Shown: positions 8,149 through 17,228, numbered from the stretch's first letter. The stretch: 64,000 bases of DNA from Rhizobacter sp. Root1238 (GCF_001425825.1 NZ_LMDM01000047.1:111862-175861); one strand, 5' to 3'. Translations and numbers: made by a program. Notes: generated by a model from the letters alone, not told the origin.

Positions 8149-9276
8149 CTATCTCCTGACTTTGCCGTCTTCGGTCAGCATTGAGACGTCGACGAAGCTC
8201 GACGCGACGTGGTCCTTCGCGCCGAACGACACATTGAAGCCGCCGAAGTTCGCGCCCTGGATCGTCTCCAGCCCGGCGATCAGCGCCTCGCGCGACGGTG
8301 CGCGGCCGGCACGCTTCAGGCCCTCGGCGAACACCTTCGCCGCCAGGTAGCCTTCCATGCTCGAGTAGTTGGGGGTCGCGTCGCCGCCGGCCTTCGCGAC
8401 GGCATCCAGGTACTCGCGCGAGATCGGTGTCGTGGTCGAGAACGGGAACGGCATCACCTGGCTGATCATCACGCCGCGGCCTTCCTTGCCGAGCTCGTCG
8501 GCCAGGGCCTGCGTGCCGACGAACGACACGTTGTAGAACGTGCCGCCGTAGCCGGCCTTGCGGGCTTCGCGGATGAACGCGGCGCACGACTTGTACGCGC
8601 TGATCATCACCACCGCATCGGGCAGCTTCGCGACGATGTCCTTCACCGACTGGCTCACCGCGACGGTGTTGCGCTCGACGGTGCCCAGCGCCACCGGCGC
8701 GAGGTTCAGCGGCTTCAGCGCGCGCGTCACGCCTTCGAGGCCGGCCTTGCCGTAGGCGTCGTTCTGGTAGAACACCGCGATCTTGTTCAGGCCCAGCTGG
8801 GTCAGGTTCTTCACGATCAGCGCGGTCTCGTCGTAGTACGACGCCCGCACGTGGAAGACCGACTTGCTGAACGGCTCGCGCAGCGCCTCGGCGCCGGTGA
8901 ACGGCCCGAAGAACGGCGTCTTGCTCTCGTTGACCAGCGGCAGCGCGGCCAGCGAGGTCGGCGTGCCGACGTAGCCGAACAGCGCGAACACGTCGTCCTT
9001 GATGAAACGGTCGGTGTTGGCCTTGCAACGGTCCGGCTCGTAGCCGTCGTCCAGCGTCTTCAGCTCGATGGTGTGGCCGTTGACGCCACCGGCGGCATTG
9101 AAGGCATCGAAGAACACCCGCGCGCCGCGGTTCATCTGGATGCCCAGCTGGGCGGCCGGGCCGGTGAAGGCGGCCGACTGGCCCAGCACGAGCCGACGGT
9201 CACTTTGAGCCAGCGCAGGCAACGCCAGCACGGCGCTGCCGGCGGCAACGCTTTTCAGAAGATCACGACGTTTCAT
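8149..9276 (-). CDS. ABC-type branched-chain amino acid substrate-binding protein (LivK-like), tandem copy 2
   Basis: A 375-residue paralogue of the preceding protein. The leader 'MKRRDLLKSVAAGSAVLALPALAQ' has the RRxLLK pattern of a Tat signal. The mature part begins 'SDRRLVLGQSAAFTGPAAQLG'. The shared 'DDGYEPDRC', 'VFYQNDAYGKAGLEG' and 'FYNVSFVGTQAL' indicate recent tandem duplication. Differences cluster in the regions that would line the ligand cleft ('NFGGFNVSF' versus 'NLGGFFIDF'). It diverges from the molybdopterin oxidoreductase gene across about 150 bases, so co-regulation is possible. No membrane components lie nearby, so it must dock to a remotely encoded permease or act as a sensor. 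Confidence 0.9.
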   Translation of the reverse strand: MKRRDLLKSVAAGSAVLALPALAQSDRRLVLGQSAAFTGPAAQLGIQMNRGARVFFDAFNAAGGVNGHTIELKTLDDGYEPDRCKANTDRFIKDDVFALFGYVGTPTSLAALPLVNESKTPFFGPFTGAEALREPFSKSVFHVRASYYDETALIVKNLTQLGLNKIAVFYQNDAYGKAGLEGVTRALKPLNLAPVALGTVERNTVAVSQSVKDIVAKLPDAVVMISAYKSCAAFIREARKAGYGGTFYNVSFVGTQALADELGKEGRGVMISQVMPFPFSTTTPISREYLDAVAKAGGDATPNYSSMEGYLAAKVFAEGLKRAGRAPSREALIAGLETIQGANFGGFNVSFGAKDHVASSFVDVSMLTEDGKVRR

Positions 9277-9428
9277 GGGGCAAGTTCCGTTGACAAATGT
9301 GTTGCAGCTTGTTACGACTCAGCGGGCCGTTTGCTGGGGCGTAAGGATATCCGTCCATATCGGTACAAAGCGCGTGGTTCCTGACCGAGCGGGCACATAC
9401 ATCCGGAAGCATGTGCAATAGTGCCGCG

Positions 9429-11459
9429 ATGAGTTCACGAACTGTTGCGGCGGCGTGCCCGCATGACTGTCCAGACACCTGTGCCATTCGCGTGACCGTG
9501 GAGAACGGTCGCGCCATTCGCATACAGGGCGACCCCGATCACCCGACCACGCACGGTGCGTTGTGCACCAAGGTGTCGCGCTACACCGAACGAACCTACA
9601 GCCCGGATCGCGTGCTGCACCCGCTGAAGCGGGTCGGCCCGAAAGGCAGCGGGCAGTTCGAGCGCGTCAGCTGGGACGAGGCGTTGGCCGACATCGCCGC
9701 GCGCCTGGGCGAGATCGCGTCGCGCGCGCCCGAGGCCGTCGTGCCGTACAGCTACGCCGGCACGATGGGCCTGCTGCAAGGCGAGAGCATGGCCGGGCGC
9801 TTCTTCCACCAGCTCGGCGCCTCGCTGCTCGACCGCACGATCTGCGCCTCGGCCGGCGCCGAGGCGCTGATGGCGACCTACGGCGGCAAGGTCGGCATGC
9901 ACGTCGAGCATTTCGCCGAGAGCCGCCTGATCGTGATCTGGGGCAGCAATTCGATCGCGTCGAACCTGCATTTCTGGACCTTCGCGAACGCGGCCAGGCG
10001 CAACGGCGCGAAGCTCGTCTGCATCGACCCGCGCAAGACCGAGACGGCCGACAAGTGCCACCAGCACATCGCGCTGCTGCCCGGCACCGACGGTGCGCTC
10101 GCGCTCGGGCTGATGCGCGAGCTGGTCGTCAACGACTGGCTGGACCACGACTACATCGAACGCCACACCGAAGGCTGGGCCGCCCTGCGCGAGCGCGCGA
10201 TGGCCTGGACGCCGGAGCGCACCGCCGAGACCTGCGGCATCGGCGCCGACGAGGTGCGCGGCCTGGCGCGCGACTACGGCACGACGAAGCCGGCCGCGAT
10301 CCGCCTGAACTACGGCATGCAGCGGGTGCGCGGCGGCGGCAACGCGGTGCGGCTGGTGGCGATCCTGCCGTGTCTGACCGGCGCATGGCGGCACCGCGCG
10401 GGCGGGCTGCTGCTGTCGGCATCGGGCTGGTTCCATCCCGACAAGGCCGCGCTGCAGCGGCCCGGGCTGCTGGACGGCCGGCGCCCGCGCACCATCAACA
10501 TGAGCACCATCGGCGACGACCTGCTGCGCGAGAGCTCGGCCGCGTTCGGCCCGAAGATCGAGGCGCTGGTGGTCTACAACAGCAACCCGGTCGCGGTGGC
10601 GCCCGAGTCGCCGAAGGTCGTGAAGGGCTTCCGGCGCGACGACCTGTTCACCGTGGTGCTCGAGCATTTCATGACCGACACCGCCGACCATGCCGACTAC
10701 GTGCTGCCGGCCACCACGCAGCTGGAGCACCTCGACGTGCACACCAGCTACGGCCACACCTACGTGCTGATCAACGAGGCGGCGATCGCACCGGTCGGCG
10801 AGGCGAAGCCGAACACGCAGATCTTCCGCGAGCTTGCCGCGCGCATGGGCTTCGATGCGCCGTGCTTCAGCGACAGCGACGAGGTGCTCGCACGCCAGGC
10901 CTTCCGCCACGACGTCGTCGACTTCGACGAACTGCGCGAGAAGCACTGGGTGAAGTTGGCGATCGCGGAGGCACCGTTCGCCGAGGGCGGCTTCCCGACC
11001 GCGAGCGGCCGCTGCACGATCGACGCGCCCGGCTGGGGCGTGCCCGATCACGTGCCGAACTACGAATCGGCCCACTCGGCGCCCGAGCTCGCGCGGCGCT
11101 ACCCGCTGGCGATGATCTCGCCGCCGGCGCGCAACTTCCTGAACTCCAGCTTCGTCAACGTGCAGAGCCTGCGCGACATCGAGGGCGAGCCGGTGCTGGA
11201 GATCCATGCGGACGACGCGCAAGCGCGCGGCATCGCCGGCGGCGAGCTGGTGCGGGTCTTCAACGATCGCGGCGAGTACTGGTGCAAGGCGGTGGTCAGC
11301 CAGCGCGCTCGCCCCGGCGTCGTCAACGGCCTGGGCATCTGGTGGCGCAAGCTCGGCGCGCGCGGCACCAACGTCAACGAACTGACCCACCAGGGCCTGA
11401 CCGACCTCGGGCGCGCGCCCAGCTTCTACGACTGCCTGGTCGAAGTGTCGCGCGGATGA
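9429..11459 (+). CDS. Molybdopterin-dependent oxidoreductase of the formate dehydrogenase/DMSO reductase superfamily
   Basis: A 676-residue protein. The N-terminus carries a 4Fe-4S site: Cys10, Cys14 and Cys18 in 'ACPHDCPDTC' and Cys46 in 'GALCTK'. The bis-MGD domains follow ('WDEALADIAARLGEIA', 'VIWGSNSIASNLHFW', 'PGTDGALALGLM'). The C-terminal cofactor-binding domain includes 'PPARNFLNSSF' and 'GGELVRVFNDRGEYWCKAVV'. The start at 9429 is chosen to match the family's usual beginning; an ATG six codons upstream is the alternative. There is no Tat leader, so it is cytoplasmic. The substrate is unknown for this COG0243 subfamily. It lies between two periplasmic binding-protein genes, which may deliver its substrate. 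Confidence 0.88.
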   Translation: MSSRTVAAACPHDCPDTCAIRVTVENGRAIRIQGDPDHPTTHGALCTKVSRYTERTYSPDRVLHPLKRVGPKGSGQFERVSWDEALADIAARLGEIASRAPEAVVPYSYAGTMGLLQGESMAGRFFHQLGASLLDRTICASAGAEALMATYGGKVGMHVEHFAESRLIVIWGSNSIASNLHFWTFANAARRNGAKLVCIDPRKTETADKCHQHIALLPGTDGALALGLMRELVVNDWLDHDYIERHTEGWAALRERAMAWTPERTAETCGIGADEVRGLARDYGTTKPAAIRLNYGMQRVRGGGNAVRLVAILPCLTGAWRHRAGGLLLSASGWFHPDKAALQRPGLLDGRRPRTINMSTIGDDLLRESSAAFGPKIEALVVYNSNPVAVAPESPKVVKGFRRDDLFTVVLEHFMTDTADHADYVLPATTQLEHLDVHTSYGHTYVLINEAAIAPVGEAKPNTQIFRELAARMGFDAPCFSDSDEVLARQAFRHDVVDFDELREKHWVKLAIAEAPFAEGGFPTASGRCTIDAPGWGVPDHVPNYESAHSAPELARRYPLAMISPPARNFLNSSFVNVQSLRDIEGEPVLEIHADDAQARGIAGGELVRVFNDRGEYWCKAVVSQRARPGVVNGLGIWWRKLGARGTNVNELTHQGLTDLGRAPSFYDCLVEVSRG

Positions 11460-11588
11460 TGCAGGCCGGCCGCCGGGCCGGTGACGGGCTTCACGTTTTC
11501 CCGCGATGTCATCGGCGGTGTCGCGGCCGGGACAGGTGGATGACGACGCCACCCCGAGAGTGACTGCTTTTCGCCTGGAGTCGTAGCG

Positions 11589-12746
11589 ATGAAGCGTCGG
11601 TCGTTCTTGCGTTCGTGTGTAACAGGTGTGGCGGCGGCGAGCGGCGCCGGCTGGGTTCATGTCTCGCGTGCGGCCGACGATGGACTGAGCGCAAGCCATG
11701 TCACGCTCGGCAGTTCGGCGGCGCTCAGCGGCATCCTGGCCGGCTCGGGCCGCGACCAGAACGCCGGCATCTCGGCGGCCATCGGCACGATCAACAAGGC
11801 CGGCGGCATCCACGGCCGCGAACTGCGCCTGCTGATGAAGGACGACGGCTACGTGCCGGCGCGCACCGTCGAGAACGTCAAGCAGATGATCGAGGGCAAC
11901 ACCGCGTTCGCGCTGATCTCGTGCATCGGCACCGCGAACAACGCGGCCATCATCCCGGCGATCGAGCAGGCCGGCGTGCCGTACGTCGGGCCGATCACCG
12001 GGGCGTCGTCGCTGCGCCAGGCGGGCCAGCGCAACGTCTTCCACGTGCGTGCAAGCTACACCGACGAGGTGACGCGCGTGACGCAGCAGCTGGTGGCGAT
12101 GGGCCTGAAGGACATCGCGCTGGTCTACCTCGACAACCCGTTCGGCAAGGAGGTCGCGAAGGACGCGACCGCCGCGCTGCAGGCGGCCGGGCTGCAGGCG
12201 GTGACGACCGTGCCGGCGGCGGTCGACGGCTCCAACGCGGCGCAGGTCGTCGAGCAGCTGCTCGCGGCCAAGCCCAACGTGGTGTTCTTCGGCACGACGG
12301 GCACGACCAGCACGGCGCTGATGCTGCAGATGCGCGCGCGCATGGCCGGGCTGCCGCTGGTCGGGCTGTCGGTGTCGGTGATCTCGTCGGAGCTGGCCAA
12401 GCTGGGCGCCGCGTCGCAGGGCATCGCGCTGTCGCAGGTGTTTCCGGATGCGACGTCGGCGAAGCTCGAATCGGTGCGCGCCTACCAGGCGGCGATGCGG
12501 GCGATCGGCCGCGAGGAATTCGGTGCCAGCAGCTTCGAGGGCTATGTCAACGCGATGGTGGTGGCCGAGGGGCTGCGCCGCGCCGGCCGCGACGTGACGC
12601 GCGACAAGCTGCGCCAGGCGTTGACCGGGCTGAAGCAGCTGAACCTGGGCGAGCTGTCGCTCGGCTTCGGCGGTGCGGCGCCGTACGTGGCGTCGCGCTA
12701 CGTCAGCCTCGCGGTGCTCGGGGCCAACGGGCGCCGGGTGAGCTGA
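11589..12746 (+). CDS. ABC-type substrate-binding protein (LivK-like), with Tat-like leader
   Basis: A 385-residue Peripla_BP_6 protein. The leader 'MKRRSFLRSCVTGVAAASGAGW' has the RRxFLR motif, with cleavage near 'SRA|ADD'. Fold motifs are 'VTLGSSAALSGILAG', 'INKAGGIHGRELRLLMKDDGY' and 'GPITGASSLRQ'. It is more distant from the two binding proteins at 6877-9276 than they are from each other. GGAG lies 9 bases before the ATG. It follows the oxidoreductase gene by 129 bases on the same strand and may be co-transcribed. A TTCG-looped hairpin follows the stop codon. No transporter membrane genes are adjacent. Confidence 0.9.
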   Translation: MKRRSFLRSCVTGVAAASGAGWVHVSRAADDGLSASHVTLGSSAALSGILAGSGRDQNAGISAAIGTINKAGGIHGRELRLLMKDDGYVPARTVENVKQMIEGNTAFALISCIGTANNAAIIPAIEQAGVPYVGPITGASSLRQAGQRNVFHVRASYTDEVTRVTQQLVAMGLKDIALVYLDNPFGKEVAKDATAALQAAGLQAVTTVPAAVDGSNAAQVVEQLLAAKPNVVFFGTTGTTSTALMLQMRARMAGLPLVGLSVSVISSELAKLGAASQGIALSQVFPDATSAKLESVRAYQAAMRAIGREEFGASSFEGYVNAMVVAEGLRRAGRDVTRDKLRQALTGLKQLNLGELSLGFGGAAPYVASRYVSLAVLGANGRRVS

Positions 12747-12756
12747 GCCTGGGTGG

Positions 12757-12774
12757 GATCCCCTTCGGGGGATC
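12757..12774 (+). terminator. Possible hairpin terminator after the binding-protein gene
   Basis: GATCCCC-TTCG-GGGGATC is a perfect 7-bp stem with a stable TTCG tetraloop, 11 bases after the stop codon. There is no downstream T-run, so it is either a weak intrinsic terminator or an RNA-stabilising hairpin. Confidence 0.4.
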
Positions 12775-12784
12775 GTCATGCCAC

Positions 12785-12790
12785 TAGACT
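12785..12790 (+). promoter_or_regulatory. -10-like hexamer TAGACT six bases before an ATG (possible leaderless transcript)
   Basis: TAGACT ends six bases before the ATG at 12797, and no Shine-Dalgarno sequence precedes that ATG. A start site at the usual distance from this -10 would fall on or next to the A of the ATG. No good -35 was seen, so this is tentative. Confidence 0.3.
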
Positions 12791-12796
12791 CGCGCG

Positions 12797-13888
12797 ATGC
12801 GAGTTCTGGCGAACAAGAAATGGTGGGTCGTGTCGGGCCTGGTCGTGCTGCTGAGCTCGCTCAGCGGCTGCGGCTCGGTCCGCTACCTGGCGCAATCGGT
12901 CGGCGGTCACCTGAGCCTGCTGAACCAGGCGAAGCCGGTCGACGACTGGATCGCCGACCCGGCCACGGTCGAACCGCTGCGCGAGCGCCTGCAGCTGACG
13001 CAGCGCATGCGCGACTACGCGGTCAGCGAGCTGAAGCTGCCCGACAACGCGAGCTACCGGCGCTATGCCGACCTGCACCGCAACGCCGCGGTGTGGAACG
13101 TGGTGGCCGCGCCCGAACTGAGCCTGCAGTTGAAGACCTGGTGCTACCCGGTGACCGGCTGCGTCGGCTACCGCGGCTACTTCGACCAGGCCACCGCCAA
13201 CGGACAGGGCGACGAGCTGCGCGCCGAGGGGCTGGAGGTCAGCGTCTACGCGGTGCCGGCCTATTCGACGCTCGGCAAGCTGCCAGGCGGCTTCTTCAGC
13301 GATCCGCTGCTGAACACCTTCATCCGCTGGCCGGAGGGCGAGCTGGCGCGGCTGATCTTCCATGAGCTGGCGCACCAGGTGGCGTTCGCGAAGGACGACA
13401 CGATGTTCAACGAGTCGTTCGCGACGGCGGTCGAACGCATCGGCGGTACGCGCTGGCTGGTCGAGCGGTCGACCCCGGCGGCGCGCGACGAGTACGAGCG
13501 CTACGACCGGCGGCGCCAGGAATTCCGCGCGCTGACGATGCAGGCGCGCAGCGACCTCGACGCGATCTACCGCAGCGGCCGCAGCGATGCCGACAAGCGC
13601 AGCGCGAAGGCCGGGCGCATGGCGACGCTGCGCAGCGACTACGCCGCGCTGAAGGCCGGCGCGTGGCAGGGCTACGCCGGCTACGACGGCTGGTTCGAAC
13701 GGGCCAACAACGCATCGCTCGGCGTGCTGGCGGCCTACAACGAGCTGGTGCCGCAGTTCGAGCGGCTGTTCGAGCGCGAGGGCCGCGATTTCGACCGCTT
13801 CTACGCCGAGGTGCGCCGCATCGCCGCGTTGCCGCACGACGAGCGGCGCGCGACACTGCAGGCCGCCGCCGTCACGGCGACCCCCTGA
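12797..13888 (+). CDS. Putative lipoprotein aminopeptidase (COG4324), HExxH zinc protein
   Basis: A 363-residue protein with a lipoprotein signal: hydrophobic residues 10-22 and lipobox 'SLSGC' at about residues 21-25. The zinc motif is His189-Glu190-Leu-Ala-His193 ('FHELAHQVAF'), and Glu206 in 'FNESFATAVE' is placed as the third ligand. This is the pattern of the 'predicted aminopeptidase' family COG4324. It should be anchored to a membrane facing the periplasm. The C-terminal 120 residues are helical and charged. The activity is assigned by family prediction only. The PHA-system gene follows 26 bases later with its own good ribosome binding site. Confidence 0.85.
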   Translation: MRVLANKKWWVVSGLVVLLSSLSGCGSVRYLAQSVGGHLSLLNQAKPVDDWIADPATVEPLRERLQLTQRMRDYAVSELKLPDNASYRRYADLHRNAAVWNVVAAPELSLQLKTWCYPVTGCVGYRGYFDQATANGQGDELRAEGLEVSVYAVPAYSTLGKLPGGFFSDPLLNTFIRWPEGELARLIFHELAHQVAFAKDDTMFNESFATAVERIGGTRWLVERSTPAARDEYERYDRRRQEFRALTMQARSDLDAIYRSGRSDADKRSAKAGRMATLRSDYAALKAGAWQGYAGYDGWFERANNASLGVLAAYNELVPQFERLFEREGRDFDRFYAEVRRIAALPHDERRATLQAAAVTATP

Positions 13889-13914
13889 GCATCACAAGAC
13901 CCGAGGAGACCGAC

Positions 13915-14265
13915 ATGCCCGACATCCACATCCACCGCGACCACGACCTGGGCCTGGCCCGCGCCCGCGAGATCGCGTGGAAATGGGCCGAGGAGGCCGA
14001 GAAGAAGTTCGAGATGGAATGCACCGTGATCGAAGGCGAGGACAGCGACACGGTGGAGTTCAAGCGCTCGGGCGTCAGCGGCGAGCTGGTCGTCGCGGCC
14101 GATCACTTCGACCTGCAGGCCAAGCTCGGCTTCCTGATGGGCGCGTTCGCCGGCACGATCCAGGGCGAGATCGAGAAGAACCTGGATGCGTTGCTGGCGG
14201 GGAGCAAGGGGGCGCCCAGGCCCGCCGCGAAGAAAGCGGCTGCCAGGAAGGGCAAGGGCGCGTAG
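13915..14265 (+). CDS. Polyhydroxyalkanoic acid system family protein
   Basis: A 116-residue protein beginning 'MPDIHIHRDHDLGLARAREIAWKWAEEAEKKFEMEC', typical of the small PHA granule-region family (PHA_gran_rgn). The family has a conserved N-terminal 'I.I.R.H.LGL..AR' pattern and a variable tail. The last 25 residues are Lys/Ala-rich ('RPAAKKAAARKGKGA'), like PhaF-type DNA- or granule-binding tails. The start is fixed by GAGGAG eight bases upstream. It converges on the acyl-CoA-binding protein gene with a 6-base gap. The molecular role is unknown; membership suggests a link to carbon-storage granules. Confidence 0.82.
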   Translation: MPDIHIHRDHDLGLARAREIAWKWAEEAEKKFEMECTVIEGEDSDTVEFKRSGVSGELVVAADHFDLQAKLGFLMGAFAGTIQGEIEKNLDALLAGSKGAPRPAAKKAAARKGKGA

Positions 14266-14271
14266 CCCTCG

Positions 14272-14529
14272 TCAGTCCTTCAGCGACTCGATCAGGTCGA
14301 CGTATTCCTGCATCGCCTCGTCGGCCGACTTGCCCTTCACCGCATCCCAGGCGTCCCACTTGGCGCGGCCGACCATGTCGGTGAAGCCGGGGCGCTTGCC
14401 GTCGACGTCGCCGCTGCTCGCCTGCTTGTACAGCGCGTAGATCTTCAGCAGCGTCATGTTGTCGGGCTTCTCGGGCAGGTTCTTCGAATCGGCCACGGCG
14501 GCGTCGAACTGGGTCTTGAGGTCGGCCAT
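14272..14529 (-). CDS. Acyl-CoA-binding protein
   Basis: An 85-residue four-helix acyl-CoA-binding domain with the family's signature residues: 'YALYKQASSGDV' (ligand-binding Tyr and Lys) and 'AKWDAWDAVKGKS'. It binds long-chain acyl-CoA esters in the cytoplasm. The start at 14529 is preceded by GGAGACATTC. The frame is open 12 codons further, without support. It diverges from the WS/DGAT acyltransferase gene with about 100 bases between, so it may buffer the acyl-CoA that the transferase uses. ACBPs are scattered in bacteria and common in eukaryotes. Confidence 0.93.
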   Translation of the reverse strand: MADLKTQFDAAVADSKNLPEKPDNMTLLKIYALYKQASSGDVDGKRPGFTDMVGRAKWDAWDAVKGKSADEAMQEYVDLIESLKD

Positions 14530-14632
14530 GAATGTCTCCGGTGATGCGTGGGTGAAAGTCGGCATTGACGCGGCGAATGTTACCCATCATCGTGCCCCGC
14601 AGAACAAGACGCACCCCCCAGGAGACCCGAAG

Positions 14633-16069
14633 ATGCCCACCGCTCACGCCGCAGCCCAGCGCATGTCCCGCGTCGACACCGCGTGGCTGCGCATGGACAA
14701 CGACGTGAACCTGATGATGATCGTCGGCGTCTGGCTGCTGCAGCCGGCCATCACGCATGCCGCGCTGTGCGAGCGCGTCGACGACAAGCTGCTGAAGTAC
14801 CACCGCTTCCGCCAGAAGGTCGTCGAAGACGCGATGGGCGCGAGCTGGGTCGACGATGCCGCCTTCGACCTGCGGCACCACGTGCTCCACGAGCCGCTGC
14901 AACGCGCCCGTGGCCAGTCGGCACGCCAGGCGCTGCAGGAGCGTGTCGCCGAGCTGAGCAGCACACCGCTGGATCGCGCGCACCCGCTGTGGCAGTTCCA
15001 CCTGATCGACGACTACGAAGGCGGCAGCGCGCTGATCGCCCGCGTGCACCACTGCATCGCCGACGGCATCGCGCTGATCTCGGTGATGCTGTCGATCACC
15101 GACGGCGGCCAGGACCCGCCGCCGCGCCGCGCCCGCGGCAAGGCCGCCGACGACGACGGCGATGCGGACTGGCTGTCCGATGCAGTCGTCAAGCCGCTGA
15201 CCGACCTGACGGTCAAGGCGATCGGCATGTACGGCGGCGGCATCGCGAAGTCGATGGAGATGCTGGCGAACCCGCAGCAGCCGCTGCTCGGCTCGCTCGA
15301 CATGGCGCGCACCGGGTACCAGGTGCTGGGCGACGTGGCGGCGCTGGCGCTGATGCCCGACGATTCGCCGACCTCGCTGAAGGGCACGCCGGTCGGCCGC
15401 AAGCACGTGGCCTGGGGCGAGCCGATCGCGCTCGACCAGGTGAAGGCGATCGGCCGCGCGCTGAACTGCTCGGTCAACGACGTGCTGCTGGCCTGCGTGG
15501 CCGGCGCGATCGGCGGCTACCTGCGCGCGCGCGGCGAGGACCCCGACGGCCAGGAGATCCGCGCGATGGTGCCGGTGAACCTGCGCCCGCTCGAGAAGGC
15601 GCACCAGCTCGGCAACCGCTTCGGGCTGGTGCCGCTGGTGCTGCCGATCGGCATCGCAAACCCGGTGGAGCGCGTCTATGCGGTGCGCGCCCGCATGACC
15701 GACCTGAAGGGCAGCTACCAGCCGCTGCTGGCGTTCGCGGTGCTGTCGGTGGCCGGGCTGCTGATCAAGCCGGCGCAGGACGCGCTGCTGAACCTGTTCG
15801 CGAAGAAGGCGACCGCGGTGATGACCAACGTGCCGGGGCCGGCCGCGCCGCTGAAGTTCTGCGGCTCGACGCTGCGCCAGACGATGTTCTGGGTGCCGCA
15901 GTCGGGGCACATCGGCGTCGGCGTCAGCATCCTGAGCTATGGCGGCGGCGTGCAGTTCGGGCTGGTCACCGACGACGCGCTGTGCAACGACCCGCAGGCG
16001 ATCGTCGAACGCTTCGAGCCGGAGTTCGAGAAGCTGCTGATGGTCACGCTGATGCTGCCCTGGGAATGA
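14633..16069 (+). CDS. WS/DGAT-family O-acyltransferase
   Basis: A 478-residue protein. The condensing-domain catalytic motif is clear: His139-His140-x3-Asp144-Gly145 in 'RVHHCIADGIAL'. 'DRAHPLWQFHLIDDYEGG' and 'MTNVPGPAAPLKFCGSTL' (N-terminal and C-terminal DGAT signatures) are also present. The family esterifies acyl-CoA to fatty alcohols or diacylglycerol, making storage wax esters or triacylglycerol. GGAG lies 9 bases upstream of the ATG. A membrane-surface location is typical. The neighbours (ACBP, PHA-system protein, CFA-like methyltransferase) support a lipid-storage or lipid-remodelling role. Acceptor specificity cannot be read from sequence. Confidence 0.92.
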   Translation: MPTAHAAAQRMSRVDTAWLRMDNDVNLMMIVGVWLLQPAITHAALCERVDDKLLKYHRFRQKVVEDAMGASWVDDAAFDLRHHVLHEPLQRARGQSARQALQERVAELSSTPLDRAHPLWQFHLIDDYEGGSALIARVHHCIADGIALISVMLSITDGGQDPPPRRARGKAADDDGDADWLSDAVVKPLTDLTVKAIGMYGGGIAKSMEMLANPQQPLLGSLDMARTGYQVLGDVAALALMPDDSPTSLKGTPVGRKHVAWGEPIALDQVKAIGRALNCSVNDVLLACVAGAIGGYLRARGEDPDGQEIRAMVPVNLRPLEKAHQLGNRFGLVPLVLPIGIANPVERVYAVRARMTDLKGSYQPLLAFAVLSVAGLLIKPAQDALLNLFAKKATAVMTNVPGPAAPLKFCGSTLRQTMFWVPQSGHIGVGVSILSYGGGVQFGLVTDDALCNDPQAIVERFEPEFEKLLMVTLMLPWE

Positions 16070-16151
16070 GGGGTTTTCACATCGGCCGGCATCCAATGGG
16101 GCTTCGGGCACGTATGAGGGTTTCCATCGCCCGCACCACGGAGACTGCCCC

Positions 16152-17228
16152 ATGCCCACATCGTCCACCGCCCGAGTCGTCAACTGGGTCGAGCAAGGCC
16201 TCGTGCCGGACCGCGTCGTGCGGCTCGGCATCCGGCGGCTGCTGAAGGAACGGCTGCACGAGATCGGCGCCGACGACATCGCCGCGTCGGCCGCGCTCAG
16301 CGCCGAATTCATCGCCGGCCTGCGCAGCGCACCGCTCGCGCTGCTGCCCGAGAAGGCCAACGAACAGCACTACGAGCTGCCGGCCGCGTTCTTCGGCAGC
16401 GTGCTCGGCAGCCACCGCAAGTACAGCTGCTGCTGGTGGGGCGACGCCTCCGACGCGCCCATCACGACGCTCGATGCCGCCGAGGCCGCCGCGCTCACCG
16501 TCACCTGCGAGCGCGCCGGGCTGGCCGACGGGCAGCAGGTGCTCGAACTCGGTTGCGGCTGGGGTTCGCTGTCGCTGTGGATGGCCGAGCGCTTCCCGGG
16601 CAGCCGCATCACCGCGGTCTCCAACTCGCACTCGCAGCGCGTCCACATCGAGGCCCAGGCAGCGCTGCGCGGGCTGTCGAACCTGCGCGTCGTCACGCAG
16701 GACATGAACGAGTTCGATCCGAAGGACGTCGGCCTCGTCGACCGCTTCGACCGCGTGGTGTCGGTCGAGATGTTCGAGCACCTGCGCAACTGGCCCGGGG
16801 CGTTCCGCCGCGTCGCCGGCTGGCTGCGGCCGGGCGGACGCTTCTTCATGCACGTGTTCGTGCACCGCAGCACGCCGTATGCGTTCGTCGCGCGCGATGC
16901 GAGCGACTGGATGAGCGAGCACTTCTTCGCCGGCGGCATGATGCCGAGCGACGACCTGGCGCTGCACTTCCAGGACGACCTGCGGCTGCTGCAGCGCTGG
17001 CGCTGGGACGGCACCCACTACCAGCGCACCGCCGAGGCCTGGCTGCAGAACATGGACGCCCGCCGCGCCGTGCTGCAGCCGGTGTTCGACGGCTGCTACG
17101 GGGCGCGGCAGTCGGCGTTGTGGTGGGTGCGCTGGCGGCTGTTCTTCATGTCGTGTGCCGAACTGTTCGGCCACGACGGCGGACAGCAGTGGTTCGTCAG
17201 CCACTGCCTGTTCGAGCGCCGCGCATGA
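16152..17228 (+). CDS. SAM-dependent methyltransferase of the cyclopropane-fatty-acid synthase type
   Basis: A 358-residue protein. The SAM-binding glycine-rich loop is at residues 130-140 ('VLELGCGWGSLSLWMAE'). The region before it ('NEQHYELPAAFF', 'YSCCWW') and the region after it ('SVEMFEHLRNW') follow the CFA synthase/coclaurine N-methyltransferase pattern. 'NEQHYELP' is the CFA-family sequence around the substrate site. The N-terminal lipid-binding domain of canonical Cfa (about 100 residues longer) is reduced. It may modify a fatty acyl chain or a small amine. Its stop overlaps the ATG of the DUF1295 gene (ATGA), so the two are translationally coupled. Confidence 0.88.
   Translation: MPTSSTARVVNWVEQGLVPDRVVRLGIRRLLKERLHEIGADDIAASAALSAEFIAGLRSAPLALLPEKANEQHYELPAAFFGSVLGSHRKYSCCWWGDASDAPITTLDAAEAAALTVTCERAGLADGQQVLELGCGWGSLSLWMAERFPGSRITAVSNSHSQRVHIEAQAALRGLSNLRVVTQDMNEFDPKDVGLVDRFDRVVSVEMFEHLRNWPGAFRRVAGWLRPGGRFFMHVFVHRSTPYAFVARDASDWMSEHFFAGGMMPSDDLALHFQDDLRLLQRWRWDGTHYQRTAEAWLQNMDARRAVLQPVFDGCYGARQSALWWVRWRLFFMSCAELFGHDGGQQWFVSHCLFERRA

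Noticed and set aside
9435..12779. A 1114-codon antisense frame across the oxidoreductase and binding-protein genes
   Set aside because: Same shadow effect: it spans two well-supported genes and their spacer and encodes low-complexity Arg/His/Gln sequence.
14075..16360. A 761-codon minus-strand frame over the WS/DGAT gene
   Set aside because: It crosses two gene boundaries and the real acyl-CoA-binding protein gene; composition is that of a shadow.
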